From Candidatus Sumerlaeota bacterium (GTDB lineage Bacteria > Sumerlaeota > Sumerlaeia > Sumerlaeales > Sumerlaeaceae): a stretch of 64,000 bases of DNA. How positions within the stretch are numbered: position 1 is the first letter of the stretch; each line of letters starts with the position of its first letter. The notes below the pieces were generated by a model that saw only the letters and a program-made list of their open reading frames with translations, was not told the DNA's origin and did no database searches. A program made the position numbers and the translations under genes. The DNA is taken from contig JADFCV010000005.1 of the NCBI GenBank assembly GCA_017161655.1, positions 75,985 to 139,984 on the forward strand, given 5' to 3'. Shown here piece after piece: positions 28,500 to 37,386 of this stretch.

Positions 28500-29495
28500 A
28501 TGATCAATCCGCTCGCAATCGTTGCAAGCACGGTGCGCATTAGTATTCCTTATGCGAGTGGTGCGCTCGGAGGAACAATGAGCGAGCGTGGGGGAGTGGT
28601 GAATATCGCTCTCGAAGGCATCATGCTTTCGGCGGCTTTTGCCTATGCCACAACGAGTTGGTGGCTTGTTCGCACTTTTGGCTCCCAGTATCCTCTTGCC
28701 ACATCCTGGGCGCCTTGGCTCGGGCTCCTGGCTGCGGTTGCCGCGGGATTGCTTCTTTCTGCGCTCCATGCCCTCGCCTGTGTCGTTTTCAAGGTGGATA
28801 ACATCATTTCAGGTCTTGCGATCAATATCCTCTCTCTCGGGGGAACGAATTTTCTTCTTAAACGTATCTTTGGTTCTGCGAGTAACTCTGAGCGCTGCCC
28901 GACGTTCAACACCTGGCATGTTCTTCCTTCCGATAGCGTCCTTGCTCCATTCGAGCAGATTCTGCACCCGCTGATTTTCCTCGCTGTTCTCGCATTCGTG
29001 AGTGCATGGTTCCTGCTTTATCGAACTCGTTACGGGCTGCGACTGCGCGCCGTTGGTGAAAACCCCGCTGCCGCTGATTCGCTGGGGGTTAATGTGAGCT
29101 TCTATCGTTTTACTGGGGTTCTTATCGGTGGTGCGATTGCAAGCCTTGGCGGCGTCTGGCTCGCTGCGGATCAAGGGCTCTTTTCATCAAACATGACAAA
29201 TGGACGCGGCTACACAGCGCTTGCTGCAATGATCGTAGGCAAATGGACACCAGTGGGCGCGGCTGCTGCTTGCCTCATCTTTGGAGGCGCGGAGGCATTG
29301 CAAAATCAGCTTCAAATTCTTCGGCAGGGAGCGACCGCAGAAACTAGTTGGCTTGGCACCATCGCTTCCCAGGTTCCTACTCAAGCGATCCAGGCGATTC
29401 CCTACGTGCTCACCATCGTTGTCATTGCGGGCTTCATAGGTCGTGCAACCCCACCGGCAGCGGATGGCATACCCTATGAAAAGGAATCCGAGTGA
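28500..29495 (+). CDS. ABC transporter permease, nucleoside/simple-sugar (NupQ/YufQ) type
   Basis: 331-residue inner-membrane subunit with about eight to ten transmembrane helices. GGTMSERGGVVNIALEGIML and VVFKVDNIISGLAINILSLGGTNF are signatures of BMP-type nucleoside importers. GENPAAADSLGVNV forms the coupling loop to the ATPase. The second permease, ATPase and binding lipoprotein normally encoded alongside are not present downstream, and upstream lies dapA in the opposite direction. So it is separated from its partners here. The ribosome-binding site is weak. Confidence 0.85.
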   Translation: MINPLAIVASTVRISIPYASGALGGTMSERGGVVNIALEGIMLSAAFAYATTSWWLVRTFGSQYPLATSWAPWLGLLAAVAAGLLLSALHALACVVFKVDNIISGLAINILSLGGTNFLLKRIFGSASNSERCPTFNTWHVLPSDSVLAPFEQILHPLIFLAVLAFVSAWFLLYRTRYGLRLRAVGENPAAADSLGVNVSFYRFTGVLIGGAIASLGGVWLAADQGLFSSNMTNGRGYTALAAMIVGKWTPVGAAAACLIFGGAEALQNQLQILRQGATAETSWLGTIASQVPTQAIQAIPYVLTIVVIAGFIGRATPPAADGIPYEKESE

Positions 29496-29550
29496 GTGGA
29501 AGAATCTCGGGGGCAGGAAAAGTTTTCCCCTTCTCGCTAAAGGATGATTT

Positions 29551-30144
29551 ATGAGTGGTGACACGTTTCTGCTATTAGCTGGAGGGATCCTCTGCTTTGG
29601 GGGATGGATTGCACTCTGGGTTGGCTCGCGGCTTATTGGGGCCACTATCGGGCTAGGCTTGGGCTTTATTTTTGGAGTCGCTTTCTCCATGGCATTAGGG
29701 CTGGAAGCAGGTGCGGCAGCTCTGGTGCAGCTCGGTTGCTCTGTCATGGGAGCGCTGGGGGGCATCTTTTTTATCCGCGCTCTAAATTCTTTCCTTCTCG
29801 CCTTGGTCGGTTTTCTGTTCGGAATCCTTCTGGCTCGTCTTGGCCTCCAGATTCACGCCGGGACAACTGGTCACCCCTACTCACTCACACCTCAGAACGC
29901 GCTGATTCTCGTGCTCATAGGTGCAGCAGTGGCCGCGATTGCCCTCTGGATAAGACGAACAATTGCCATTCTCATCACGGCTTTCGTCGGCACAACTTTT
30001 CTCTGTGCGGGGGTTGCACCCCTCCACGACATGTTGCCGTGGTCTTTCCTTGTGCTTCTCCTAGCATCATTGTTCGTGCAGACTTTCTTCTCTCGTGTTT
30101 TGGCCCGTCGCAGAGTCGCTAAGCCGAATCACGGTCATGAATGA
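29551..30144 (+). CDS. Polytopic membrane protein of unknown function
   Basis: 197 residues with about seven hydrophobic segments, Gly- and Ala-rich, with repeated G-x-x-x-G helix-packing patterns, and a short basic C-terminal tail. It resembles the DUF4203 (TMEM198-like) type in layout, but I cannot confirm the family. AAAGGATG precedes the ATG. It follows the permease gene by 55 bases and could be cotranscribed with it. Confidence 0.6.
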   Translation: MSGDTFLLLAGGILCFGGWIALWVGSRLIGATIGLGLGFIFGVAFSMALGLEAGAAALVQLGCSVMGALGGIFFIRALNSFLLALVGFLFGILLARLGLQIHAGTTGHPYSLTPQNALILVLIGAAVAAIALWIRRTIAILITAFVGTTFLCAGVAPLHDMLPWSFLVLLLASLFVQTFFSRVLARRRVAKPNHGHE

Positions 30145-30199
30145 ACGCTGTTCGGAGGCGTATCATGCGGTGACGCTTTTGGCATCTGTCCGAAAGCGC

Positions 30200-30236
30200 G
30201 TGGGAGGCGATCGCACGATCGCCGCTACAGACCACA
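30200..30236 (+). promoter_or_regulatory. Candidate L1-binding autoregulatory leader of rplA
   Basis: A stem GUGG/CCAC (30200-30203 with 30232-30235) carries a 7-bp helix GGCGATC/GATCGCC (30206-30212 with 30217-30223). An asymmetric internal loop (GA against eight bases) separates them. GUGGGAGGC is the same as helix 76-77 of 23S rRNA, the normal L1 site. It ends about 6 bases before the AAAGGAG of rplA. Autogenous repression by L1 is known in several bacteria; this site is inferred from structure. Confidence 0.6.
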
Positions 30237-30254
30237 AACAAAAGGAGAAAATCC

Positions 30255-30953
30255 ATGCCAAAACATGGCAAGAAGTATCGCGCCGCACTCGAGAAGTATG
30301 ATCCCAAAAAGGTCTATTCGCTTCCCGAGGCCATCGAAATTCTCAAGAAGATCGCTTTTGCGAAATTCAACGAAACCGTCAACCTCGACCTCAAATTGGG
30401 CGTCGATCCCCGTCATGCTGATCAACAGGTGCGGGGCACTGTGACCCTCCCTCACGGCACAGGCAAAACCGTGCGTGTAGCAGTTTTTGCAAAAGGTGAC
30501 AAGGCTGCAGAAGCCGAGGCAGCAGGTGCGGACATTGTGGGCGCTGAAGACCTCGTGGCCAAAGTAGCAGGTGGCTTCACGGATTTCGATGCGGCGATTG
30601 CTACGCCTGACATGATGCGCGAGGTGGGAAAACTTGGTAAGATCCTCGGGCCGCGTGGCCTCATGCCCAACCCCAAAACGGGCACGGTAACGATGGACGT
30701 TGCAAAGGCCATTCAGGAAATCAAAGCCGGTAAAGTAGAGTTCCGTGTGGACAAGACGGGAAACGTGCACGTGCCTGTCGGGAAAATTCAGTTCTCCAAT
30801 GATCAGCTAGTGGAGAATGCGATGGCTGTTCTCGATGCCATTGCGAAAGCACGTCCTGCAGCCGCCAAGGGGACCTACATGCGAAGTATCACACTGAGCT
30901 CGACCATGAGCCCAGGGATCAAAGTCTCCTATACCCCCAGTGTTTCGAAGTAA
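30255..30953 (+). CDS. rplA: 50S ribosomal protein L1
   Basis: 232 residues, standard length. It is an L1-stalk protein that aids tRNA release and represses its own translation in many bacteria. The core motif [19 protein letters not shown] is intact, and the N-terminal [12 protein letters not shown] fits. AAAGGAG lies 8 bases before the ATG. Unusually it is not between rplK and rplJ: upstream are two membrane-protein genes and downstream is convergent asd. A leader hairpin resembling the 23S L1 site precedes it. Confidence 0.97.
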   Translation: MPKHGKKYRAALEKYDPKKVYSLPEAIEILKKIAFAKFNETVNLDLKLGVDPRHADQQVRGTVTLPHGTGKTVRVAVFAKGDKAAEAEAAGADIVGAEDLVAKVAGGFTDFDAAIATPDMMREVGKLGKILGPRGLMPNPKTGTVTMDVAKAIQEIKAGKVEFRVDKTGNVHVPVGKIQFSNDQLVENAMAVLDAIAKARPAAAKGTYMRSITLSSTMSPGIKVSYTPSVSK

Positions 30954-30965
30954 GCATTTCTTGCT

Positions 30966-30992
30966 CGAGTGCGACCCGTCTGGTCGCACTCG
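30966..30992 (+). terminator. Hairpin after rplA
   Basis: An 11-bp perfect stem CGAGTGCGACC/GGTCGCACTCG with a 5-base loop lies 12 bases after the stop. The T-tract is poor, so termination strength is doubtful. Confidence 0.5.
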
Positions 30993-31012
30993 TGTTGTCA
31001 GGTCCAGAAAGA

Positions 31013-31052
31013 GAAAAACAAAGAGGCGGATATCCTCAATGATATCCGCCTC
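31013..31052 (-). terminator. Terminator for asd
   Basis: A 12-bp perfect stem GAGGCGGATATC/GATATCCGCCTC (31023-31034 with 31041-31052) is followed on the minus strand by TTTGTTTTTC. It sits between the convergent genes asd and rplA. Confidence 0.85.
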
Positions 31053-31073
31053 ACTCTTTCTAAATCGCAGTGA

Positions 31074-32099
31074 TTACTGCACAGCTCGCAAAAGTTTTCG
31101 CGCAATCAGCTCCTCTGCGATCTGGACCGCATTCAATGCAGCTCCCTTGCGCAGATTGTCGCTCACAATCCACATTTCAATGCCATTCGGGTTCGAGATG
31201 TCTTCGCGGATCCTCCCGACGTACGTTTCGTCGCGACCCTCAGAGTAAATAGGCGTTGGATAATCATAGTTCTTCGGATCGTCCACGACCACAACGCCCG
31301 GCGCTTTCGATAGAAGCTCGCGGACCTCGGCCGCAGTGATCTTCCTGTGCGTTTCCACATTTACAGCCTCGCTGTGACCCCGAAGCACCGGCACGCGGAC
31401 CGTCGTCGCCGTAATCGCGATACTGTCGTCTTCAAGAATCTTGCGGGTCTCGTTGACCATTTTCATTTCTTCTTTAGTGTAACCGTTTTCGAGGAAAACA
31501 TCAATGTGTGGCAGCACGTTGAAAGCAATCCGGTGCGGATAAACCTTGCACTCAACGTCGCGCTTGCCCTCGAGAAGCTCTCTTGTCTGCCGCAGGCATT
31601 CGTCGATCGCTTTCTGTCCAGTTCCGCTGACCGACTGATAAGTCGCAATCACAAGCCGCTTGATTCCCACCGCGCGATGGATTGGCCCAATCGCAACAAC
31701 CATTTGCGCCGTCGAGCAGTTGGGGTTTGCGATAATGCCTTTGTGTTTCTCCAACGCGTGAGCATTGACTTCAGGCACCACGAGCGGAATGTCCGGTTCC
31801 ATACGAAATGCGCTTGTGTTGTCCACCACCACAGCGCCTGCCTTCACCGCATGAGGCACAAACTCGCGCGAAACCGATGCCCCAGCGGAAGCGAGCACAA
31901 GATCCACACCCTTGAAACTCTCCGGAGTAAGTTTTTCGACAGGAATAAGGCGGCCACGGAATGGGAACTTCTTTCCAACAGAGCGTTCGCTGGCCAGAAG
32001 TCTCAGCGACGTGCAGGGGAAATGGCGCATTTCCAGCGTGCGCAGCATTTCTTGGCCCACAGCACCCGTAGCACCCATAATAGCGACGTTCAGTTGCAT
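31074..32099 (-). CDS. asd: Aspartate-semialdehyde dehydrogenase
   Basis: 341-residue NADPH-dependent enzyme reducing aspartyl phosphate to the semialdehyde, the branch point to lysine/diaminopimelate, threonine and methionine. GATGAVGQEML binds NADP, NPNCSTAQ holds the catalytic Cys (about 129), and VPVLRGHSEAVNVET holds the active-site His. It feeds DapA. The frame is open to 32156, but the ATG at 32099 gives the family start MQLNVAIMGATG and has GAGAGGG upstream. Confidence 0.96.
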   Translation of the reverse strand: MQLNVAIMGATGAVGQEMLRTLEMRHFPCTSLRLLASERSVGKKFPFRGRLIPVEKLTPESFKGVDLVLASAGASVSREFVPHAVKAGAVVVDNTSAFRMEPDIPLVVPEVNAHALEKHKGIIANPNCSTAQMVVAIGPIHRAVGIKRLVIATYQSVSGTGQKAIDECLRQTRELLEGKRDVECKVYPHRIAFNVLPHIDVFLENGYTKEEMKMVNETRKILEDDSIAITATTVRVPVLRGHSEAVNVETHRKITAAEVRELLSKAPGVVVVDDPKNYDYPTPIYSEGRDETYVGRIREDISNPNGIEMWIVSDNLRKGAALNAVQIAEELIARKLLRAVQ

Positions 32100-32248
32100 A
32101 GGTTCGACCCTCTCTTGTCTTTTCGCCTCATCAGGCGTTCCTAAAAGCGAAGCCAATACCTTCCAGCTGGCTTGAAGTAAATGCGCTTTACTGTGCTAAT
32201 ACACCGGTGCAAGCATTATTTGCAAACAAACCAGAGAAGGATGCTATC

Positions 32249-32542
32249 GTGAAACTGAGATGGCTGTTCGTGACGGTGCTTTTGGCCTCGGTGGGATCCT
32301 CTGTCATGGCTGAGCCATGCGCGTACAAGTTGCGCGCCGACCGTCCTGCAGGACCAGAAGTCACGGGGAACTATGCGCGTCCCTATCTTTACTCGCCGGA
32401 CACGCGTTGTTGGTACCCCGATCCAATGTACTACGTTGCAAAAGATGCTCTCCGCCGATGGCATGCGCGTCAGGGTCTGTGTCGCACTCCTAGTAGTCCG
32501 TCTGAAACCTCTAAACGGTATCATGCCACGGTCGAAAAGTAG
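32249..32542 (+). CDS. Small secreted protein, unknown
   Basis: 97 residues from a GTG at 32249 with GAAGGA upstream. The N-terminus MKLRWLFVTVLLASVGSSVMA is a clear signal peptide, cut before Glu22. The mature part is short, rich in Tyr, Pro and Arg, with three Cys. No family recognised. A longer frame back to 32207 adds residues that spoil the signal peptide. Confidence 0.5.
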   Translation: MKLRWLFVTVLLASVGSSVMAEPCAYKLRADRPAGPEVTGNYARPYLYSPDTRCWYPDPMYYVAKDALRRWHARQGLCRTPSSPSETSKRYHATVEK

Positions 32543-33326
32543 CGCAATGCTGTCACACAATCATCGTCTCCTATAATTCTTCCAGACGGGAGAGCCTTCT
32601 CTCCTCGAGGAGTGTTGCGACAAAGCGGGGCCCGGGGCACGGCTAAGAGGCACGCGGAAACGTGGCATTGCAGCGTTCCTGTCCCCCTATTGCTTAGTTG
32701 TTACAGCCAGGCACGGGGTAGCAAAACGAACTCCAGCCCTGGGCGGAAAAGTTCTCCACCGCCATCGTTGGGGTTGGAAGCGGGTGGTGTCTTAATTGTA
32801 AAAACTGTGGCGCGTCGCAACCTACTCTGACGTAAGTTGAATGTTGTTAAGAAATTAATTTGCTTTCCCGTGGGCTTTGAGGGGGGGACGAAGTCTGAGT
32901 GAACTCAAAACACGAAAAAGAGAATCAAAAGTCCTCAGGTTACGGGCTTCCGTTCATCGCTCAGTCCTCCCATTTCACTTTAGGTGGACAGCAATTTTGG
33001 TGGTGGTTACGCGAATCCAAACTTGGGGAAATGTCCCCTAGGCCAATCGTCCTGTCAGGAACCAGCTCAGCATTTTGAGGCTTACCGTGCAGCCCTGGGG
33101 TAGAATAAGGAATATCCCCATGATCAGAAGTCCGTTATTCTCGCTGTTGCTCACACACGTTTGTGGCGTATTGCCATCCTCCTATGGTTGAGGTTGTCCA
33201 CCTAAAGGAGGTTGTTCGGGACCAGCCTCCAGTGAGGAGACGGGGCGACACCATGCTCGTTACGGGAGGCAGGAGGTGATGGCATATCTTTAGGCTGGCA
33301 GCCAACTACGCCATGAAGCCCTCCCC
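32543..33326. other. Gene-free region with inverted repeat
   Basis: 784 bases without a credible coding frame on either strand. It contains a 13-bp perfect inverted repeat (next entry), several short G-runs, and no tRNA or known riboswitch that I can recognise. A non-coding RNA or a decayed gene cannot be excluded. Confidence 0.5.
32978..33208. repeat. 13-bp inverted repeat 231 bp apart
   Basis: CTTTAGGTGGACA (32978-32990) and its exact complement (33196-33208) flank 205 bases with no gene. No clear target-site duplication is seen. It could be the closing stem of an RNA or the ends of a small non-autonomous element. Confidence 0.4.
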
Positions 33327-33362
33327 AAAAAAGAAGGCTGCTTCTCCCTAGGAGAAGCAGCC
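33327..33362 (-). terminator. Terminator for the DxNxNG-repeat protein gene
   Basis: A 12-bp perfect stem GGCTGCTTCTCC/GGAGAAGCAGCC (33336-33347 with 33351-33362), 3-base loop, is followed on the minus strand by CTTCTTTTTT. It lies 42 bases after the stop. Confidence 0.9.
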
Positions 33363-33403
33363 CTTCATCTTAGTTTGGAACGATGCCCGGTTGGAGCACC
33401 CCA

Positions 33404-36400
33404 CTAATCTGGGATGGTGTTGAACGAGAATACTTCGATCCGGTCGACCGTAAACCTTCCCGCTTCCAGGTCTTTGTAAATGCTCGTACTCAATGTGTCG
33501 AGGAGGTCGACCCCCACCTTCAAGTCACGAATAGAATCTGCGTCCACACCCGGCCCAGGTTGTGCGCAGATGTTTGGCATTTTTTCGCACAGCGTGCCAT
33601 CCACGTCAGGGCGAATGTCCGGATTCATCGGGGAATGCACGAGCACTGTGTACCAGCCGCCATTCTCTGTCCCAATTTTGTCAGGGTTCATGCAACCAAT
33701 CCCCGGAAGCGCCTGAGTTGCTAAAGCGACATGCTCGGGGGTATTGATAGCCCATGCGCCGCCTACCTCGTATTTATGAACCCACCCAAACCGCAGAGTC
33801 CGCACTCGCAGCCGAAGCTGCGGGTTGCGGTTCGACTGAACAGAGGAGGTTACGTGGAACCGCACCATATATTGTTTTCCCGGCTCTACGCGCACACGTT
33901 GAGCCCGTGGGCCTGCTCCCAGATCTGCCTGAACTACACCGATCCGGTAGCCGTCGGCATAATTGTCGAAATCAGTCGAATCCATGGTCAGGCCATTCGC
34001 GTCCGCCCAGGCTCCCGGCGTGATGTCGTAATCTTTCACGGGGAATGTCCCGTCGCCAGTAATTTTCAGTGACACCATTTCGACGTTTGTGTCGGGGTTT
34101 GAGAATGCAAAATCCCCGGCCGTTGGTGGGGTGGTTTGATAGGTCTTGAGCCACATGAATGCAGACTTTTCGGGCGTAATCCAGGCCTTAGGATATACGC
34201 CGATCGACGACTCGGTCAGGCAGACGTAGCCGTTGTCCTGCGGATCAAGGCAGTATGCTTCAAACCCGCGAAGAATGCCCTCAGTGTAAGGATTCTCCAC
34301 GAGCTGTGGAACATCCACTGGATCAAAATCCACTCGGTAAAGAGATGGTTTCGTTGGGTCCGTCGAAGGTCTTACTTCAAGGGTTACAGGCTCGTCCCCA
34401 GAAGCAGCGTTCACGTGGGAATTGACTTCCAGCATGGAATTCACGGCAAACCGGTTTGCCACGCGCATCCGGAAGTTCGGAATTGTGTTAAGCTGCGACG
34501 GATTACTCTGGCCAGTAGCGTAGACGTAGAATTTTGCTCGCACATATCGGTCGGGACCAACGCTGGCATAAGCCAAGCGGTTGCTCTGGTCAGTGAACCA
34601 TCCAACAACACGGAAATGGTTGGAATCGGCGTTGACACGCGCGCACAAAGCCCCCTGGAGCGGATCATACTCGGTCGCTGCCTGCCCACCTGTCGATGGA
34701 ATGCGGGAGAGTTCCACCCATCCGAGGGGAGGTTGGGAAAAATCTTCGCGGAGTTTCTCGTCGGTTACGAACTGACAGATCGAAAAACGGACATCGTCAA
34801 TAAACCAACCATAGCTCAGCGTGCTCCAATCCGTCCCAATGCGGAAGCGGATCTTGACCCGTTTTCCAGCCAGGGAAGAAAGGTCCGCACGAGTCGCGAT
34901 ATACCCTCCACTGGTTCCAACAAATGCTTGGCGTCCAGCGAGGGGGTTGCGGAAATTCAGTGCTAAGGTTCCGCGGTAGCCATTCGCGTCCATCAGTGGA
35001 CCTAAGTCCGTCCAAGTCGTTCCGGCATCATCCGTGAGGTACTCGACAACGCCGCCATCATAATTGGCTGGGTAGTACTCAAAATCGTAATAATGGCGGA
35101 AATGAAGGTAGCACGGTGCGGTCGTGGGAATCTCTACAAAATCCTTCATTTCGAGTGCCGAGTCGCTTGGCAATCCATACCGGCCACCCCAGGCATTCAG
35201 CGAACCACTGTACGGATTTTGTCCCTCAGGCGGTGGTGGGTAAAACCACGTTTGGGTCTCCAGCAAAACAGCAGTCGTCCAAAGGTCCGCGCTGGGGTTT
35301 TCAAAGTCATCAAACCAGATTGAAGTCCCCGTCAACTCGCCACCGCAAGTATCAACGTATTCCTGAATTTGGCACTCATCTGGAATCCCATCTCGGTTCG
35401 TATCCTGACTTGTTTGTTCGGCAATGTCACACTCGTCAGGGATTTCATTGGCATTGCAATCATGCGAGGTCCCGGAGCTGATGTCACACTCATCGGGAAT
35501 GCTGTTGGCGTTACAGTCTTCACTCGTTCCGCTAAGCAAATCACATTCATCAGGGATTCCATTTGCATTGCAGTCCTGCGATGTTCCGGCGGCGACATCG
35601 CATTCATCTGGAACGTGATTATTGTTGCAGTCTGCGCTCGTTCCACTCGCGATGTCACAACTGTCGGGGATGCCGTTAGAATTGCAGTCCCCTTCGACCA
35701 GAATATCACATTCATCTGGCTTGCCGTTTCCGTTGCAATCTCTCGTCGGGTTAGGGGTCAGGTAGCTAATCCCAAGCTGGACGTAGGAGCTCTCGCATCG
35801 CGGCGCAATTTCTTCCCCAGGGACCAAGCGGAAATTGGCCGGGAGTGTTCCGTTGGAAGTGAGCGTGTTAAAGATCCCGGAGTTCAAGATCAGGCTTTTC
35901 ATCCCTGAGCCACAAGGGCTGTCACCTGTACGAATTCCAACATTCCCCAGCTTGCTTCCGTTCAGGTAAACGTCTATTCGATGGGTGTACGCCCTCCCAT
36001 AGTTGCCAAACCCCATCACATCCAGTCGCACTGTGCCCTTCGCAGGCTGCAGGTCCTCGAAGCTGAATTCCGCCGGCGGGTGATCTATGTCAAAGGGCGT
36101 GTATTTTTCTGAAGAAGTGGTGATTTCTGTTCCTGTCTCGCAGGCATCGAGAATGCCGTTACCGTTACAATCCAGGGTAGTATCTGCGGCGATATCGCAG
36201 GCGTCTGGTGTCCCGTTGGCGTTACAATCCGCATCGCACTCATCGGGAACCCCATTCAAATTGCAATCGGTGCTAAAGAGATCGTAACCCCAGATGACAA
36301 CGTCATCAATAAACCAGCCTTTGAAGTTGTTATTGCTCGCGTCCCGGCTATCAAAGTAGAATCTAATTTTTATCTTTTTCCCCCGGTAGTTGTAAAGGTC

Positions 36401-36961
36401 CACGAAATATTGGGTCCACGTTGGTTCGCTTTTGCCATTGTGATCCAGCACCGTTTGCCATGTGTTTCCGTTATCATCGGAGACTTGCACACGCCAGATG
36501 TCCACTCCCAGCACATCCTCAGTTTCCACCCAGTTCCACCATGTAAGCCCAGCCCCAAGCTGCGGAATTGTCACTGAGCTTGCCATCTCGAGGACACCCA
36601 GCGTGCGGCTTCCCGTATTATAGTCGCAGTGGTCCTTGTCTCGGTTGTAAGCGGCTCGATAGTCGTTGGGCGGGGGAGGATCCCCTTCAGCAGGTGGCAC
36701 CTCTTCCAGGCACTCCGTCTTGTCTGCCCGCCACAATCCGGTCGCTATCCAATTATCTTCGAGCTTGCCGCTTTCAAAGTCATCAGAGAAAATCTCGTAC
36801 GCCTTGGTGTTCGTGGTCACATCTTGGGAGTCCGGTTTCCCATTCATGTTGCAATCGGTGCCTGGTTCCGGTGCTGCGTGGCCGCGAAATGCAGCAGTCA
36901 GCAACACAGCAAATCCGAGGGCAAATGGAATGCATTTCCGAAGTCGATTACAAATTAACAT
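33404..36961 (-). CDS. Large secreted calcium-repeat protein with duplicated C-terminal module
   Basis: 1185 residues. A signal peptide (about 1-29, ending FRGHA-AP) is followed by a DCNxNGKPD motif, a MAM/immune-inhibitor-A-like beta domain (about 45-210, ending GWFIDDVVI), and short calcium-type repeats. A second beta domain (about 290-395) and a dense block of DCNxNGIPDECD repeats (about 400-540) follow, eleven copies in total. From about 547 to the end runs a module of about 640 residues shared with the neighbouring M4 peptidase: another DDFENP...GWFIDDVRF domain plus about 440 residues of unknown fold, ending IPD. It has no catalytic motif I recognise and is probably an exported binding or structural protein. 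The ATG at 36961 has AGAGG upstream; 36988 is an alternative. Confidence 0.8.
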   Translation of the reverse strand: MLICNRLRKCIPFALGFAVLLTAAFRGHAAPEPGTDCNMNGKPDSQDVTTNTKAYEIFSDDFESGKLEDNWIATGLWRADKTECLEEVPPAEGDPPPPNDYRAAYNRDKDHCDYNTGSRTLGVLEMASSVTIPQLGAGLTWWNWVETEDVLGVDIWRVQVSDDNGNTWQTVLDHNGKSEPTWTQYFVDLYNYRGKKIKIRFYFDSRDASNNNFKGWFIDDVVIWGYDLFSTDCNLNGVPDECDADCNANGTPDACDIAADTTLDCNGNGILDACETGTEITTSSEKYTPFDIDHPPAEFSFEDLQPAKGTVRLDVMGFGNYGRAYTHRIDVYLNGSKLGNVGIRTGDSPCGSGMKSLILNSGIFNTLTSNGTLPANFRLVPGEEIAPRCESSYVQLGISYLTPNPTRDCNGNGKPDECDILVEGDCNSNGIPDSCDIASGTSADCNNNHVPDECDVAAGTSQDCNANGIPDECDLLSGTSEDCNANSIPDECDISSGTSHDCNANEIPDECDIAEQTSQDTNRDGIPDECQIQEYVDTCGGELTGTSIWFDDFENPSADLWTTAVLLETQTWFYPPPPEGQNPYSGSLNAWGGRYGLPSDSALEMKDFVEIPTTAPCYLHFRHYYDFEYYPANYDGGVVEYLTDDAGTTWTDLGPLMDANGYRGTLALNFRNPLAGRQAFVGTSGGYIATRADLSSLAGKRVKIRFRIGTDWSTLSYGWFIDDVRFSICQFVTDEKLREDFSQPPLGWVELSRIPSTGGQAATEYDPLQGALCARVNADSNHFRVVGWFTDQSNRLAYASVGPDRYVRAKFYVYATGQSNPSQLNTIPNFRMRVANRFAVNSMLEVNSHVNAASGDEPVTLEVRPSTDPTKPSLYRVDFDPVDVPQLVENPYTEGILRGFEAYCLDPQDNGYVCLTESSIGVYPKAWITPEKSAFMWLKTYQTTPPTAGDFAFSNPDTNVEMVSLKITGDGTFPVKDYDITPGAWADANGLTMDSTDFDNYADGYRIGVVQADLGAGPRAQRVRVEPGKQYMVRFHVTSSVQSNRNPQLRLRVRTLRFGWVHKYEVGGAWAINTPEHVALATQALPGIGCMNPDKIGTENGGWYTVLVHSPMNPDIRPDVDGTLCEKMPNICAQPGPGVDADSIRDLKVGVDLLDTLSTSIYKDLEAGRFTVDRIEVFSFNTIPD
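35345..35750 (-). repeat. Tandem DxNxNGxPDECD calcium-type repeats
   Basis: Six to seven copies of a roughly 57-bp (19-residue) unit, consensus DCNANGIPDECDIASGTS, in the gene above. They resemble thrombospondin type 3 or dockerin-like EF-hand loops, where Asp and Asn side chains bind calcium. Four further copies lie outside this block. Confidence 0.85.
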
Positions 36962-37386
36962 GGCTACGGCCTCTTGTCGTTCTTGCATGGTCCCTAACTT
37001 TTCTCGTTCCAAACCCACCGGCCAGGTGATGTAAGACCTCCGCCTTGGGCGCGGCACCGTGGTTGTAGACCTATGATTAAGTATAAACCATTCCCGCGTT
37101 ATGGTTCATTGCTTTTTATCCCTAATAATGATCAGCTAAGGTCAAAGGAAAACTCGCGTATGACGGGAGTTCCCTGCATCATGGCGTTGGTGTCCTGCTG
37201 ATACTAAGCAGCCTTCCCCGGTTCGATGAAGATGCGCTCCATAATGTTCCTGTCCACAGGCCGGCATGACAGAAGAGCTTTGTGTTTTCTCGTCGGAACT
37301 TCCACGCGTCGCGCCTTACTTTTTTCCTCCAAAGAGCTGCTCGCGAAAAAGGTGCCTTGCCGCCCGCTCAACTCCGAAAAAACACT
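36962..37386. other. Intergenic region between the two secreted-protein genes
   Basis: 425 bases with no gene. A TATACT sits on the minus strand near 37080-37085 without a good -35. I saw no clear terminator for the M4 gene, so readthrough into the second gene is possible. Confidence 0.4.

Noticed and set aside
35345-35750. Regular repeats that might suggest a CRISPR array
   Set aside because: The unit is a coding 57-bp repeat kept in frame, with no unique spacers and no cas genes nearby.
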